From Nymphaea colorata (taxonomy: Eukaryota; Streptophyta; Magnoliopsida; Nymphaeales; Nymphaeaceae), in NCBI RefSeq assembly GCF_008831285.2, contig NC_045140.1:18970370-19034369 (forward strand): a stretch of DNA of 64,000 nt, in the 5' to 3' direction. Below, piece by piece: positions 1-13,240 of this stretch. Made by a program: the position numbers and the translations under genes. Numbering within the stretch: the first letter of the stretch is position 1; every line of letters begins with the position of its first letter. A model generated the notes under the pieces. That model did not search any database and was not told the origin of the DNA. It saw nothing but the letters and a program-made list of their open reading frames with translations.

Positions 1-1969
1 AGATAACTAAAAGCCTATGGCTCACTGAATTACTGCTGCAGTTCTGCTTTAGTCTTTTATCGCCATAGTGACATCAAATGAAAATTAAAAGTTAGTAAAA
101 TACAATAGTTTGAAATATTCTCTACATACAGTTTCTCTGTTGATGGTTGATAGTTGCATTATCATGTAACTTCTATTTGTTTTAGGAGAGAAGCTAGAAT
201 GGTTATCTTAGTGCTGTACAGTGCTAAAGCCTAGAGGCCTTTAAAATTTACACATTGAAATAAGTCAACAACTGCTACTTTGGTCTTTTATAATCATAAA
301 TATTGTGGCGCTTTGAAAATATTAGGACCAAACAATAAATGTGATAAATGGAAATCCAACTCCAACATTTGTAACATCTTGAATGTAGTTAAACTAATAT
401 TAACAAATAATTGTGATTGATTTACTTTTATCATTATTCTTTGACATACTTGAAATCCCAATTGCCACAACAATAAAGGGCAGTAATATGAACTGCCAAA
501 TACTGTTTTCAATAAGGTAACAACTATGATATCAATTGTGAGTCCTTTTTCTTAGGCTAAGGTAGTAGATGAGGTAAGGTCCTTTTATTGTCCCAGAAAA
601 AAAAAATTGTTCCCTTCAGGTGTTGAAACAGGATTGAAATAGTAGGTGCAGTGGTGGTGGGCTGCTTTTCTGGTTCTCACTGATGTGGATATAAATTCTT
701 AACCTCTCTCTGTCTCTGTCTGTCTCCCTCTCTCTCTCTCTCAAACACACACTCTCTCACATTTTTAAGGTCCTTAGTACCATCTTCTTTTCAGATAAAA
801 CAAAATGGGTTCACAATTTTTTTATATTATGTGTCTATGTCTGAAGTTTTTCCAAGAAAATCCAATTTCATATATCTCAATGCTATTCTATGATGTGCAA
901 GTCCTGCAAATAAGCCTGTGACTGAAGTGTTCTATACCTAAGCTATAAGAAATCTCTGTTGTCACCACTTGGGTGAGTGTGTGTGTATGTGTTTGTGCAT
1001 GCACTGGTAGCAACATTTGATGTAGAGTGTGACAATTCATATTGTTGAGTATAAGTCATAAGTGGTCCAGAATAAGAATGATATATTAATGTAATATAGG
1101 ATATGATAAGGTTGTGAATTTTGTTTTTTATCTTTCTGATGAAGCTGTCATGTAACATTTAATAAATCATGATTTGCATAAAACATTGAGTGCTGGAGTA
1201 AGAAAAAAAAATGCTGTAACAGAATGCATATTTTCACTAGAAATGATTAAAACTTAACAACATAGATCTTCCCACACTCAAACTATTGTGAAGCAGAAAA
1301 AAAAGGTTTGTACTTTTAACTGCCCAAGGCTTGAACTACTTAATTGTCATAAAAAAAATTCGTTTTGAAGAAATCTTTACAGAAAAGAAAAGGGACCAGG
1401 AAAGCCTTATCTTTGGTGTATGAGTGGAACCTTAAAATTATTTCACTCCCTTAGATGTATAAGGATATGCTCTGTAACAAAAAGTGTTTAATGGGATTTA
1501 TGATATTTTATGGCCATTCACCATCGCATGTTACATATAGTTATTTGAAATATGCATGGAGCAGGCTGTTGCTGAATCAGGATAAGAAAGAGCTAATGCT
1601 CTTGTAAAAGGATTTTTCATCTATGCGTCATTTTCTATCAGCGGTTGAGGGCAAGCTTGCCGTTAAGTGACATTAACCATAGTAAAGAAACTGGCGAGAC
1701 ATTACTTACTCTTGACAGTATGCATGTTCATGGATTTTAACCACACTAAAAAGTATGAACACAAATGAAAATAGAAATCTTGTTGTCTGTAGAATAAAGC
1801 TTTTATTAAATGAAATGATGAGATGGTCAATATTTTGAAAGATAAAAGCTGACTTCCATTATTTATGCTGCCGCCTTCAGGCATCGATTCTGGTTTTCTT
1901 GGTTTCATGCTGTGAAACATACTTAAATGTGAAATTGTTGTCTTAAAGTTTTCAAAACCACTTTTACAG
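1..1969 (+). other. Upstream intron of the MBD9-like gene (partial)
   Basis: This stretch precedes the first exon I can recognise, which begins after a polypyrimidine/CAG acceptor ending at 1969. It is AT-rich, and no open frame in it resembles the expected upstream part of MBD9. A CT-rich simple tract lies near 715-760. I read it as intron, with the 5' exons left of the window. A small uncalled exon cannot be excluded. Confidence 0.6.
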
Positions 1970-4900
1970 GTCCTTGGCCTCATCCAGAAACTAAAAGGAA
2001 ATGCTGGTCCTGATGGTATAAGTTCAGAAGCACAAAAAGACTTGCAAGATGTTCTTGCTTATGGAAATGAAATTCCTAAAGCTCCTTGGGAAGAAGGTGT
2101 ATGCAAAGTATGTGGCATCGACAAGGATGATGAAAGTGTGTTACTGTGTGATACATGTGATTCCGAATATCATACTTACTGTTTGAGCCCTCCACTTGCA
2201 AGAATACCAGAAGGAAACTGGTATTGCCCATCATGTATTAGTGGCCAGAGTGGTTCTCAATTCCAGGCGGCAAAGGAACACACAACAAGGAAAAAGTCCA
2301 AGGGAGTGGATACTCGTGCATTTTCAGATGCATTGGATCAATTGGTTTCTGTAATGGAAGAAAATGAATATTGGGAACTTGGCATCAAAGAGGTTCGTGC
2401 CCTGCTGCTTAGCAACTTAATATCTTTATTATGTTTAAAAGGTGCTACATGCAAGCAAAATTAATCAGGAATTTCTTGGGTTTGCTTTCTTGCTGTGCTA
2501 AAAATTGTGTTTATCTATGTTTCTAGGAAACAATCTGAAATCCAAAAACCTGTTGACTATAAAAATGTCTGATTTGGGAATTTAGTCTTACTCTTTTTGA
2601 GAAAACAAGGCCATTATGTGTCTATATGGAGTAAGGTCTGAAATAACTGACAAACTATTTGTGCTATGTTATTGTCACGACCTATTTTTGTAACTTGTAT
2701 TTTTTATGTTGAATGAGTTATTTGCAATATGATTTGCTTGAATGTCAATTAGCTTATTTTAGTTCAATATTCTCAAATAAATGCAACATTGTTGTTTTTA
2801 AGCCGTGGAAGATTCATGACATGTAATATGTTAATATGTGAGCTTACTATACTGCTTTTGTAATTCCAAATGCAGAGGGCATTTCTTCTAAAATTTCTTT
2901 GTGATGAAGCACTGAATTCTGCTGTTATCCGCGAACACCTTGAGCAATGTCAAGATTCTTCTGTCGAGCTTCAGAGCAAGTTACGTTTGCAATCCATAGA
3001 GTGGAGAAATCTGTGCCTTAGGGAAGAATTTAGTCTCAAGATGGCCAAGGAAACTGTTAACAAATCTTATGGAGTTACTGAAGATCTGAGAGGTCAAGGG
3101 CAGGCTGGTAGCTTTATGTGTGAAATGATGGGACAGCATCAGCTCCTTACAAATGGATCTGATCAGAGGATGACATTCTCTGGTTATTTGCAGAATAACT
3201 CATTAAATAAGCTGAGCATTCCTTTTCCGGGTAGTGCATCAAATGGTCTTAATAAGCATGTGGGATACCTTTTACCCAGAAGCATGGAAGCAAATCATCT
3301 TGGTGGTTTTGCCGATCAATCTACTAAAATGCCTACGGATGTTCCTGTTTCAGATAGTGAGAGTACCTTTAAAAGTAAGGATATCATGCACAGCATGTTT
3401 CCATTCTTGCTGTCTGGAAAAATAGATAAAGAAAACCCAAAAAATTCTCGTCTTCCGGCACTAGGTGGAAATCACCAGAATGAGGAGCTTAATCGGGTTA
3501 GCATTGTTGAACATGGGGATGCCTTTCAAAATGTTTCAAATGTGGTAAACTGTTTACAGAATAGTGCTGAAAAGATTCATGACCTGAATTCTGAGAAGAG
3601 TGAGTTGATGCCATTATCTGCTGTGAAACAGATGGATCAGTCAGAAAAGGTGAGGCCCTCTTTCCCAGAAGAAGTTTCTGCCAATTCAGTGGCATGTGCA
3701 CCAAACAGATATTCAGTGGATTCAACAAAGAAATTCTCCCAAGATAATTTGTTGAATGGTCATGTCAACAATATATGTTTGGGGACGACTGAGCCTGAGC
3801 CTCATGAAGCTTGTAGTTTGGTGGCTGATCCATTAAGACAACAAATCCTGCAGCTGCAGGAAACAATTGCCAATACAGAAACCCAACTTCTGAAAGTCTG
3901 CATGAGGAGAGAATTTTTGGGTCGCGATTCTATTGGTAGACTCTACTGGGCATTTAGCAGACCCAACAATTATCCTTGGCTGGTCGTTGATGGAAGCATG
4001 CAGGTGAAAAGAGACCAAAGGAAACCATGTGAGGCTACAGATGCCCTTTTGAAACCTTCGTCTGACTTACCTTCTTCTTCTAGTGTTCCTTCCAGCGGAA
4101 GGTCTCAACAGGAAACGTTTACAGAATTGAGTCCCGCGCGTGGATTTCTATCTGTGAATTCCAGTGTGTTTGAATGTGTACAGAATGCTGTAATTTTAGG
4201 TTCTCCTTTTCCATGGGTTATCTATGAAACTGCTTCAGAAATTCATGAACTCATGGACTGGTTGAAGTGCAGCCACTCTCAGGAGGTGGATTTGGGAGAA
4301 TGGGATCTACAGCTACAGCGAGTTAGGCCTCTGCCTGTTAGTACCTCTGTTTCAGATGATCCACAGGCAGACGAGACACTGCCTCTTAAAGGTGGTGAGA
4401 AGACATTGTCCTTTCAGTTTCTGAATACACATGCGACTGCCTTATTGGAGAAGAAGTATGGGCCTTGCTTGGAACCAGATGCAGGGGATGCACTGAAGAG
4501 GCGTGGAAGAAAGACTAAGATATCCCATGAGGAGCGAATGTTTAGATGTGAATGTTTGGAGCCAGTGTGGCCTTCACGCTATCACTGCATCTCATGCCAT
4601 CATACTTTTTGCAACAGTGTTGAACTTGAGGAGCATAATGATGGAAAATGTAATTCAGTTACAGAGGAAAACAAGGAAAACGATGAAATTTCCAAGGGAA
4701 GGGGAATGAAGTCAGAGTGTAGTCGTCATACTGAGCATATTGAAGATGCAGATTTGTTGGAGACATCAAAGAATGGTAGAATAGGCTTGAGCTTGAAATA
4801 TAGCAAATTTAGGAAGAAGAGTGCACCTTGCCCCTATGACATTGAAGAGATCATTAATAAATTTTTCACAAAGGACTCTAACAAAGAGATAGTGAGAGAG

Positions 4901-7465
4901 ATAGGGCTTCTTGGATCTGGTGGTGTCCCAACATTTGTTCCGGTTCCATCCTTTTCATCTACCTTTGATTCTTCCCTTCAGAGGTTTCATGAAGATACAC
5001 ATGAAACTGATGAAATGTCAAGATTGGTTACTCATGAAGAACAAGTATCTATTTCTGCAGCAGAGGTTAATGATGGTAATCAAGCTCTGACTGGTGTGCT
5101 ATCATTGAATGATATGGGAACAGATGTAAATGAAAGCATGGGTGATGGAGGGGCGTTAAAGTTTGAAAGATGCATTTCTACTACCTTAGATAACAAGGCG
5201 GAGGCATTTGGTCTTTCAAATGACAGAATATCAGATGCCGGACCAAGCCACAAGTGTGTAATTCCAGAAATCTCACTAAGGCCTCTCTTTGGTAGGAGCT
5301 CCCAAATCTTAAAGCGGCTTAAAATGAACCTGCTTGATATGGATGCAGCTTTGACTGATGAAGCAATGAGGCCATCAAGATCATCTTTATCAAAGAGACG
5401 TGCTTGGCGTTCTCTTGTCAAATCTGCAGAATCGATCTTTGAGGTATGAAAAACTTTAATTAATACTTGTAACAAACTTTGGTTAATATCCTTTTTGTAA
5501 GTTTTGTACCATAAACTCTGTTGACACATACAGATGCATATGCAAGATGGGGCACCCTTTACTAAGTTTGTTGTTTCTTTATGTTTTTGCTATATTTTAT
5601 CTTCTTGATAACCTTATGGAAGAGTTTTGAGTTCCGCAAAAAAATTGCTTATCTAATAAGACAGCAAATGGATACAAGGAAAAAGCTAATGTATTTAGTT
5701 GGTCTATGAACTAATGTATTTAGTTGGTCTATGAATTATCATGATGCACAGTTTAAGATAGTTAAAGTATAGAAATAGTGGTGATTCAATGTCTGATAAG
5801 TGTTCAAGTTAACTTTTATACACTTTACAAAATATGATATTGGGATAATTATTTCTGTGAGTATGGACCGTCTTGCTTCTTTGATCTAAGCTAGATGAAG
5901 ATTGGGGGCTTTTGTTGTCCTGTCATGCATCACTGTAAGCTTTCTAGATTAAGACAGATTGATTCTTTTTTGGGCCTTGTATTCCTTGTCCCTGTCTAAT
6001 TAAAGGCAAGCAACAAGGGTTGTTTTCACTTTTCAGTAACCACATTACCTTGCTACTTGATCTATGCTGTAAAAAGGTTATTGCTTAACTTGTCTGCCTC
6101 TGCATGTCTGTGATTTGTATCCGTGTTTCTTCATATGCATGTGTGCATAAGCATTGGTTGTAATTGCTGGTAATGTTCTTCTGATGCGGAAACATTTTTG
6201 AAATTGGCTGCTATTTTTGCCATATGTTTTTTCTGGACGAGTAGCTCAGGTTATACTGTGCTAGTGCTTATCTTGGAATACTTGTACCACAAAACATGCT
6301 TGGTTTACCAGTCACCGTAGAGAGATATAGCTACTTGCTAACTTTGCTTCTGATGCGAATAATATGTTATGGATATTCCTTGCTATTCTGATTTGTGCTT
6401 TTTCTTTTTGGATGAGTATAGTCCAGTTGTATATTATGCTTTGCTGATGCTTATAGAACAGCTTGTTTTTTTACAGAATACGAGTTTTATTAAGTGGCAT
6501 GCTTATTTCAAATACTAATAATGCTGATGCTTAAAAACTCGCTTGCTTTTTAATAAGAATAATAATCTAAATGGATGGCAGTGGGAGGTATATGGTTCAT
6601 ATATTATAGGTGTAGGGTGTAATTATACCTGGATTTATTTCTGAAGACAATAAGAGGTTCTAATCTATGTGGCTTTGGGTGTAAGTGGACCTGCTTCTTT
6701 GTTTTTGTCCTGCATTGATATTTCTGTCAGGACACCTATGGTTTGTATTTTTGGGATGAATGATGAAGGTTACACCTCATACGGAGGAGGGCTGGAATAG
6801 AACCCCTTTTTTTTTCCTCATCTCCATATCATACAACTTCAACAGCTGCTTAACATGTCCCGTCAAATGCCCCAACGTATTTGTAAATGCCAGCAGTTCT
6901 AGATAAACCAAAACACTATGAACTTCAGTAAACCGTAAGGAAGTTATACTGATCATTATGTTAGAGCTGACTTTGAACCAGTCTTGGTATTACCAGAGAA
7001 ATAGGTGTCCCAGATTATGCCCAAAAAGAACAAAAAAAACCCTTATTCTTGTTACGTGCCCTTTTGCATCTGTCAGATGTTTAATTTCTACTAGTTTTTG
7101 CTTGCATCTCCTGAGGCTTCCCCTGCTGAGTGTTTCATAGCTAAAAAATGTCGTATAATGTATATGCTGAGCCTCTTTATGTTGGTACCTTATTTTTGTT
7201 CTTTTGGTTGTTGATGACTGCTCAGATGGTTCAAGCAACGATCATATTTGAGAATATGATCAAAACCGAATTTATGAGAAACGGATGGTGGTATTGGTCA
7301 TCCTTCTCTGCAGCCATAAAAATATCCACAGTTTCATCACTTGCACTTCGCGTATATGCTTTGGATGCTGCAATTGTGTATCAGAAGGCAGGCCCTGGTT
7401 CAGACCCTCAGGAAAACTCCAAGATAGTGAAGCCAGGGAGGAAACGGAAGGACTCTGATGCGTGA
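1970..7465 (+). CDS. MBD9: MBD9-like methyl-CpG-binding-domain/PHD protein, C-terminal part
   Basis: Three exons are seen: 1970-2392, 2876-5443 and 7226-7465. All joins are in phase 0 and give about 1,076 residues. Exon A carries a PHD finger with the Cys4-His-Cys3 ligands at residues 45, 48, 60, 63, 68, 71, 86 and 89 of the visible part. Exon B opens with a WHIM1-like segment (LLKFLCDEAL). It later has a WHIM-type RxxFLGRDSIGRLYW segment, a Cys/His-rich finger (CECLEP...CISCHHTFC) and a conserved C-terminal block. Exon C adds MVQATIIFENMIKTEF and a basic tail. In Arabidopsis, MBD9 is a nuclear chromatin reader that works with the SWR1 H2A.Z-deposition complex and affects flowering and branching; that is family knowledge. 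The MBD itself and the N-terminal exons lie outside the window. The introns are 483 and 1,782 bp. The first join is supported by the continuous GIKE/RAFLLKFL block. Confidence 0.9.
5444..7225 (+). other. Last intron of the MBD9-like gene
   Basis: It runs from a GTATGA donor after ...SIFE to a CTCAG acceptor before MVQATII. At 1.8 kb it is long compared with the preceding intron. It contains a perfect 25-bp tandem duplication at 5686-5735 and otherwise AT-rich unique-looking DNA. I see no exon-like open frame. Confidence 0.7.
5686..5735. repeat. 25-bp perfect tandem duplication
   Basis: Two identical, directly adjacent 25-bp units (5686-5710 and 5711-5735), starting CTAATGTATTTAG, lie inside the last MBD9 intron. 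The lack of divergence suggests a recent slippage event. Confidence 0.9.
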
Positions 7466-7999
7466 GCAGGGGCACCAACAGCCAATCTTTGGCAATAGTT
7501 TTTTTGTGTTCCATGAGTCCGTGGGTCCAAATTTTTGGGTAATTATTAGTTTTAACAAGTCTACCACAGCAAATTACTGAATGGAAATCTAAGGATTGGT
7601 TGCTGATCTTCTGGCGGAAACCTCGCATAATTGAAGATCTATCTCTTAATGAATTGCTCGTGGTTCCATTGAATTGAAGATTGGACTTGATGTTGCTTCC
7701 TTCTGCCGCTCCCTGCCACCTTCCTCAGTGGCGATACCATTGCTTCTGCACCCGTGTATATAGATCACGCTAACATGGTAACAAGAGCACCACGCAGGGT
7801 GGACAGTAGCTGTGCAGAATGTGCTATATGAGAATGACTGTAGAGCTTCTGGTAGCTGTCACCAGAAGAATCTGGCAATTTTTTCCTTGAATGGGAGTAA
7901 GTCGCTAACAGGTTCTAAACCAACATACACGTCAAAGAATCATGTAACCCAGGGATGAAACTCGTTGAGAGTTTAATCAAGTGTATCATTCTTTATGAG

Positions 8000-8048
8000 T
8001 CTCTCTCTCTCTCTCTCTTTGTGTGTGTGTGTGTGTGTGTGGGTGTGC
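8000..8048. repeat. (CT)n(GT)n compound microsatellite
   Basis: An uninterrupted CT dinucleotide run passes into a GT run and ends in GTGCGCGC. It lies in the MBD9/HD-Zip gap. Confidence 0.95.
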
Positions 8049-9425
8049 GCGCTCAAGTAGGGATGCCCATATGAGGTACATGCATGCTGCTAATTGTGAG
8101 AGGTTGTGGGTAGACGCCAGCCCTGTAATCAAAGCTGAAGTTCGTATTTTGAATTGTTTTTGTTGTCTCCTTGTTTTTTCGATCTAAAGAGTTAAAAGTA
8201 ATACTTAGGAATGCTTAAATTGTCAAGAAGTTGATTATGCGGTACATTGGGAATCATGAAAGTATCTGAAAAAGAAGAAAGGCCTCCTTCATTTCGTCCT
8301 TGCCTGCAAAAAGCTGCTGGTGGTTGGCCTCCTATGGGCATCTCTACTTGATTATGTGATGCATTTTACCCCAGCTGTTTCTCATGTGATGCATTATTTC
8401 CTGCAAATCCATTTTACATCTGAATATGCAGTTTTGCCACCTTGTTAACTGGGATTCTACACACCTTAAATCCAAGAGAATGATGGACGTCTAAGGTCTT
8501 GGCTGTTGCTGCCATTGAATAGCCTCCCATTTCAGATGCAGCTCACAAGTCAAAGTTCATGAAGTTGTTTGGCGCATTCACTGCGGTTATCTCACTCATT
8601 ATGAATTTCAATGTAACTTGCAAGCAGTGGGCGTTCCTCTACTTGAACTGTTTTCAACCCGTGGGCATTGAGCACAAACCACATCATGTATCTGCTTTGG
8701 TAGGCGTCAACAGATGACACATGTTTCTTATTCAAATTTCCTGACCGCTACTCTTCACTGTACTGTTATGATTGGTGTTGAGTAGTTTTCTTCACCTTAA
8801 CAGTGAGCTTTGAGAAGGTGCAGGAAATGAACAATTTGCTTTCAGCCAGTTCACACCCTCTTTCTTTCTCATTGTTCGGGCAAGAGGGAGGTTATTCTCA
8901 CCACTTGAGTGAAGGTGAAGTTTTTCCATTCTCTTCATTTCTTTAGGGTTTAGGGTTGCTTTGTAGTGCCCTCAAAGTACCGTTTTGATTATGCTTCAAT
9001 TCTTTATTTACAATACAAAAAGTTGTAGGAGTTTGAAATGAAGACTGGTTGCTTAGCAGCCTCTCTCCGACCATTGCACTAACTCCCTTGAATATCTCCC
9101 TCTCATTATTAATTGAAAGTCGTCAATCTAACCCCTCCGGCAGGAGGACGTGGCTGTTTGCGTCACTGAACTGTAAGCATTTGGTAAAATGCACATGCTT
9201 GTCAATTTCTTTCAAGTCATAGCACCGTCTTGGTCTGTTTTGAAATCTGTTGAACTCTTGCATAAGAAATATAGATCGCATCAGCGAGACTTTATCACCA
9301 CGACTTATCATTTGATCTGATGGTTCATTTTTGGTCCCTTGGTACCATTCAGAATCATACGCCGAATCAGAACCATCTATCTATGGATGGCCTTGATTAA
9401 CTTTAAATTTTTTTTTTTTTCAAAA

Positions 9426-9690
9426 AACTGCACCACCGGCGGCAGTCGGCAGTCGGCAGTCCACCGGAGAGAAAGGGAGCCGCCGGGGCTCCCCATCTCC
9501 ACCCACGATCGTGGGTGGAGAAGGGGAGCCCCGCGGGGGTGGTGGGAGCCACCGTCGCCCTCCACCCACATAGCCCCCTTCACCCACATCAGAGGAGGGC
9601 GATGTGGCAGGAGGGAGGGAGAGCCGAGCGGCCTCCTGCTTGCGATGGCAGGGGCCACCGGCCGTCGGAGAGGGAGCGGGAGAAGCTGAG
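9426..9690. repeat. GC-rich island with two strong hairpins
   Basis: About 265 bp of very GC- and CpG-rich sequence sits abruptly in AT-rich DNA, just after a T12 tract. It begins with three tandem copies of CGGCAGT (about 9439-9460). It then holds a near-perfect palindrome at 9484-9533 (25-bp arms with one mismatch, centre CGATCG). A second inverted repeat pairs 9548-9563 with 9594-9608. Open frames exist in several phases on both strands, which is expected from a stop-poor GC-rich sequence, and none resembles a known protein. It could be a captured gene fragment in a transposon or a foldback element. I saw no clear target-site duplication. Confidence 0.75.
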
Positions 9691-10570
9691 GACAGCTCAA
9701 GTTTGATGTCCCAGTGTATAGGAAAACTGAACACATCCAGGAATGGGCTTAAACACTTTGATTGGAATCTAATATTGGTGGCTAATATATTCAATTTAGT
9801 AGCCAATTCAAGGCTGCCATGTATCATCTTTTAATTATTTTTTCAGATGTTTTTCATTTAATATTATCAAAAACGGTATTTAAATTTAAAGATATATACA
9901 TTTTTTTTCTACCTTAAAGTAAAAGTGTGCGTGCATTTTCTTTGAGATTTATTTGATAGAATGACGAACCAAAGACTTGGGATCCGAGGCAAATCGATGA
10001 GCTGCAGCCTTGGATAAGTTAAAAAATAGGAAGTACTGACCGTAGATCAGGAGGATTAGTTAAGAAATGGCGTTCCCTGTTTTCTTATATATCATCATAT
10101 CTCAATGTCTCTCCTGCCTTGACCTCAAGTTAAAATGGTTATCCTTCTGATCTGTTCCTCCATATTTAATTGTGATCAGGTGCCTTGGCCAATCTCCAAC
10201 ACATAGCTTGACAGCTCGAATGCATCGAGCTGGATGTGCACGGATGGTGATATATATATATATATATATATAGTGCTGGGCCTAAATTGATGTATATATA
10301 AAAGGTTTGCGTGTCATCTTTCTGCGTGTTCTTTGCAACGTGATATTTAATTATTTCTATGATGATATGTATGACAGCCACACGGGGTTCCAGTTTGAAA
10401 TCGAAGGAGAAAAAGAAAACAGGAGTTCGTAAGAATTTATTTAGATATATAGGCGACATATATAGCTGACAGCTATCAGCGTCTCTCCTAGAGTTTCATG
10501 GTTAAAGCTTAATACTGTCCCAAGTACTGTTATTCACCGCCATTAAGAGCAAGAGCAAGAACCTTGCTCC

Positions 10571-12738
10571 CTACTGGCACCACATGAACCACCCAAACTG
10601 TTCATCTTCTGCGTGCCCTGCAACGCCATAGACACCTGCCAAATAGCCGGCACCGCTGCCGTCGATGCTTTCGACGCAAAGCTGTTCGTCTGAGGAGCCC
10701 ATCTTCTCGTCGTCTTCCCCCGACTGCGCTCCCTCCACATACACATAGCTTGGAATGTCCGAGTTCCCGCTGTCGATGAGTTGCGGCCCGTCTTCGTCGA
10801 CGATCACACTTCCTCCAGAGCTTAGGCCCTCTTGATCAAAGTTGCACTGCAACTTCTCCGTGCAGGTTTCAGGCGAGAGACTGCCATTTTTTGGGCTCCC
10901 CGTCTCCTTCGATACCAGTTTATCTTGCAGGGCTGCAACCTAAAGCATTTAACCAGGAACGAAAATGTGGAAAATCAACAAATTACTAGCTCTACAAACT
11001 TCAAATTGAAAGAAAACATGTATACATATATGGGTAAAGAAATCTTAAAAGCTAATAATTTATTGATTTAAGTGACTTATAAATTTTCATGTAATCAAAC
11101 ACTCCTAAACATAATTTGATTTTTGATGATATTATTGAAATACACTATACCTGTCAACTAAAATATTACGATCTCACTATTTACGATTCAAAAGAAGAAT
11201 AACACTCGAACGATAATTGAAGCAACGCATGCTGAATGACAACAGAGTGACCGAAATGCTTTGGACTTTCGCAGGAGTAGTGAGAGATTTTGAGTGGGTC
11301 CCACCCTTTAAGGGGCCAACGGTGGGGCCCCGGCGGGATGGTGGCTGACGTGGGCCCCATTAAATAAATGTTCCCACGGTCAAACTTACCCTCCTCAGGA
11401 ACGGATGGTTACAGTCATGCCATCAGCGGCGTTGCAATGCAAATGGATCAGATCCAACCCATTTACATCTCTTCTGACCTGTGAACGGATGGAAAATATC
11501 GGGCCCGGCCCGTATCCAGCATTTTGTTGGATCAAGGAATTGATTTGGAAATGCAGGGAGCCAGTGAGGACAGTTTAGACATTTCGAAACAAAAAAAAGG
11601 AAACCATGCGCCGCTTTGACCGTTTGTGCGATTTTAAAAAGTGGCCTGATTTGGTGGACAAAGAAGAAAGGTGCGACTCGGATTGTGACGTGGACCGGAA
11701 AGAATTCCGATACGGTACGCACCTCCGATTTGAGCCTCTCAGTCTCCTTGACCAGGCCCTGGTAGTCGGAGGACAGCGAGTCGTAGGCCGACTTGAGGAG
11801 GTCAAAGTCCCGCTCGAGCTGCTTGGTCTTCCAGCGGGCTCGCCGGTTCTGGAACCAGACCGCCACCTGCCTCGGCTGCAGCCCCAGTTTCTTGGCCAGC
11901 TGCGACTTCCTCTCCGGCTCCAGCTTGTTCTCCGTCTCGAAGCTCCTCTCCAGCAGGTGGACCTGCTCCGGCGTCAGCCGGCGCTTTTTCTCCGGCATCT
12001 GCTCGTCGAGGAACTCGTCGTCCGCCATGTCGTCGTGCACGCCGTAGAACGGCCGGCTCAGCATGGAGTCCACGGCCATCACCGGGCGAGTCACTTCAAA
12101 ATAAAGTTGTACACCTTTCGTTAGGGGTACCTTTGGAATTCACAGTTTTCCTCAAAAAAATCGATTAAGCTAAAGCCTTTAAGGAACGCCTAAGCAAGAG
12201 TGAAACACCAAGCAATTGTCATAGACACCCATACTTTAATGAAACAATGACCTATATGTCCTCTACACGTTTTCCGTCACAGGGAGCCGCTAGCTCATCT
12301 TCTCATGCACGAAACTTTCTATGGGGAACTCTGGTCAAAATGAACACTTACTGAAAAATTTAAATGATCTGTGAAGTATACTATGAATTTCTAAGAACTG
12401 GCAAACTGGAGACGCCTAAGAACTAGTTTGTTCTCACCGGTAATTAGTGGATTTGCTCTTACGCACTCGTCGTTGGTCGTAAGGGTTGAAAGAAAAAGAA
12501 AAGGTCAAGGCCTGAAGATCGAGATTGGAATGAGGGATTCTTGGGTTTGGTAGAAGCTCATGACCCTCCCAAGTTAAGGAATAATCCGCATACAAGAAAG
12601 AAATGAATAAAGAAGAGAAGCAGAAGCAGAAGCAGAAGCGGAGACTGAAAGATTACCTCGGAAAACGGGCGATCTGGAATTTCCGGTGAAGAACATGTCT
12701 CTTGAGTGGCCGCCGAAGATGAAATGGCCGGAATCCAT
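10571..12738 (-). CDS. Class I HD-Zip transcription factor (ATHB5/6/16-like)
   Basis: Three exons on the minus strand: 12738-12657, 12093-11723 and 10939-10571. Together they encode 273 residues. The start is the ATG at 12738 (MDSGHFIF...); the frame is open upstream but has no earlier ATG. The acidic stretch DDEFLDEQ and the KKRR boundary precede the homeodomain (about residues 62-121, with the diagnostic [15 protein letters not shown]). A leucine zipper follows directly, and its last heptad crosses the second splice site ([12 protein letters not shown]). The C-terminal tail is acidic and ends GWFMWCQ, the aromatic end typical of class I activators. Class I HD-Zips bind pseudopalindromic CAATNATTG as dimers in the nucleus and often act in ABA, drought or light responses; that is family knowledge. 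The intron interrupting the zipper is usual for the class. The exact orthologue is uncertain. Confidence 0.93.
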
Positions 12739-13240
12739 CCGTCGGAATTCAGCCAAAAGGATACGATCTTTTGGACGAGATGACTGTTATGAGAACAGAA
12801 CCGCCCAATATGTCCGTCTCTACCAACAAAACAAACTAGCTGCTTTTTCTCGAACTTTCTCTCCTCCCCCTCAAAGCCTCTAGACTAAAAAACAACGATC
12901 TTGTGGCGAAAAAAGCTGGTGCTCCAGAGCAACCTGATCCAGGTCTGTAAAGGAGAGAGACCAAATCCCATCACGGACGCCAGGGAATTAACTTTGGAAT
13001 TCTCCGGCGACTGGGATCAGCTCCGGCGCCGGCAAGAGAGGGAGAAGGGTGGTGGTGGTTGTTGGGGAGCAAAAGCGAAAGATGGGGATGGGAGGTGGTG
13101 GGGAGAACTTTTTCTGCCACTGGTGGTGGTGGGAAGGGAGGCAACTAAGAGATTTGATCTTCGGCGATATGGTATAAAAAGAGGCAGAAAACGAATCCCG
13201 CCTGCTTTAAATAAATTAATTTACTTAGCATGATGGGTTG
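12739..13240 (-). promoter_or_regulatory. 5' leader and proximal upstream region of the HD-Zip gene
   Basis: GC content rises here relative to the flanks, and the minus strand reads CT- and CCG-rich, as plant leaders often do. No clean minus-strand TATA box was found, so the transcription start is not placed. Confidence 0.4.

Larger units (their letters stand above)
7466..10570. other. Intergenic region between MBD9 and the HD-Zip gene
   Basis: The first few hundred bases are probably the MBD9 3' UTR. The rest has no convincing coding frame. It holds a CT/GT microsatellite (8000-8048), a GC-rich hairpin island (9426-9690) and a short TA run (about 10249-10271). The final part is downstream flank or 3' UTR of the HD-Zip gene, which is read from the other strand, so the two genes converge. 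Confidence 0.7.

Noticed and set aside
9377-9827. Long overlapping open frames on both strands in the GC-rich island
   Set aside because: They overlap in several phases, are Pro/Arg/Gly-rich, and simply reflect few stop codons in GC-rich hairpin DNA. No family signature.
11606-12124. 172-codon plus-strand open frame across the HD-Zip exon
   Set aside because: It is the antisense shadow of the homeodomain exon. The minus strand has the splice sites and the conserved domain.
13173-13180. TATAAAAA on the plus strand near the HD-Zip leader
   Set aside because: The HD-Zip gene is on the minus strand and no plus-strand gene follows, so it is not a supported promoter.
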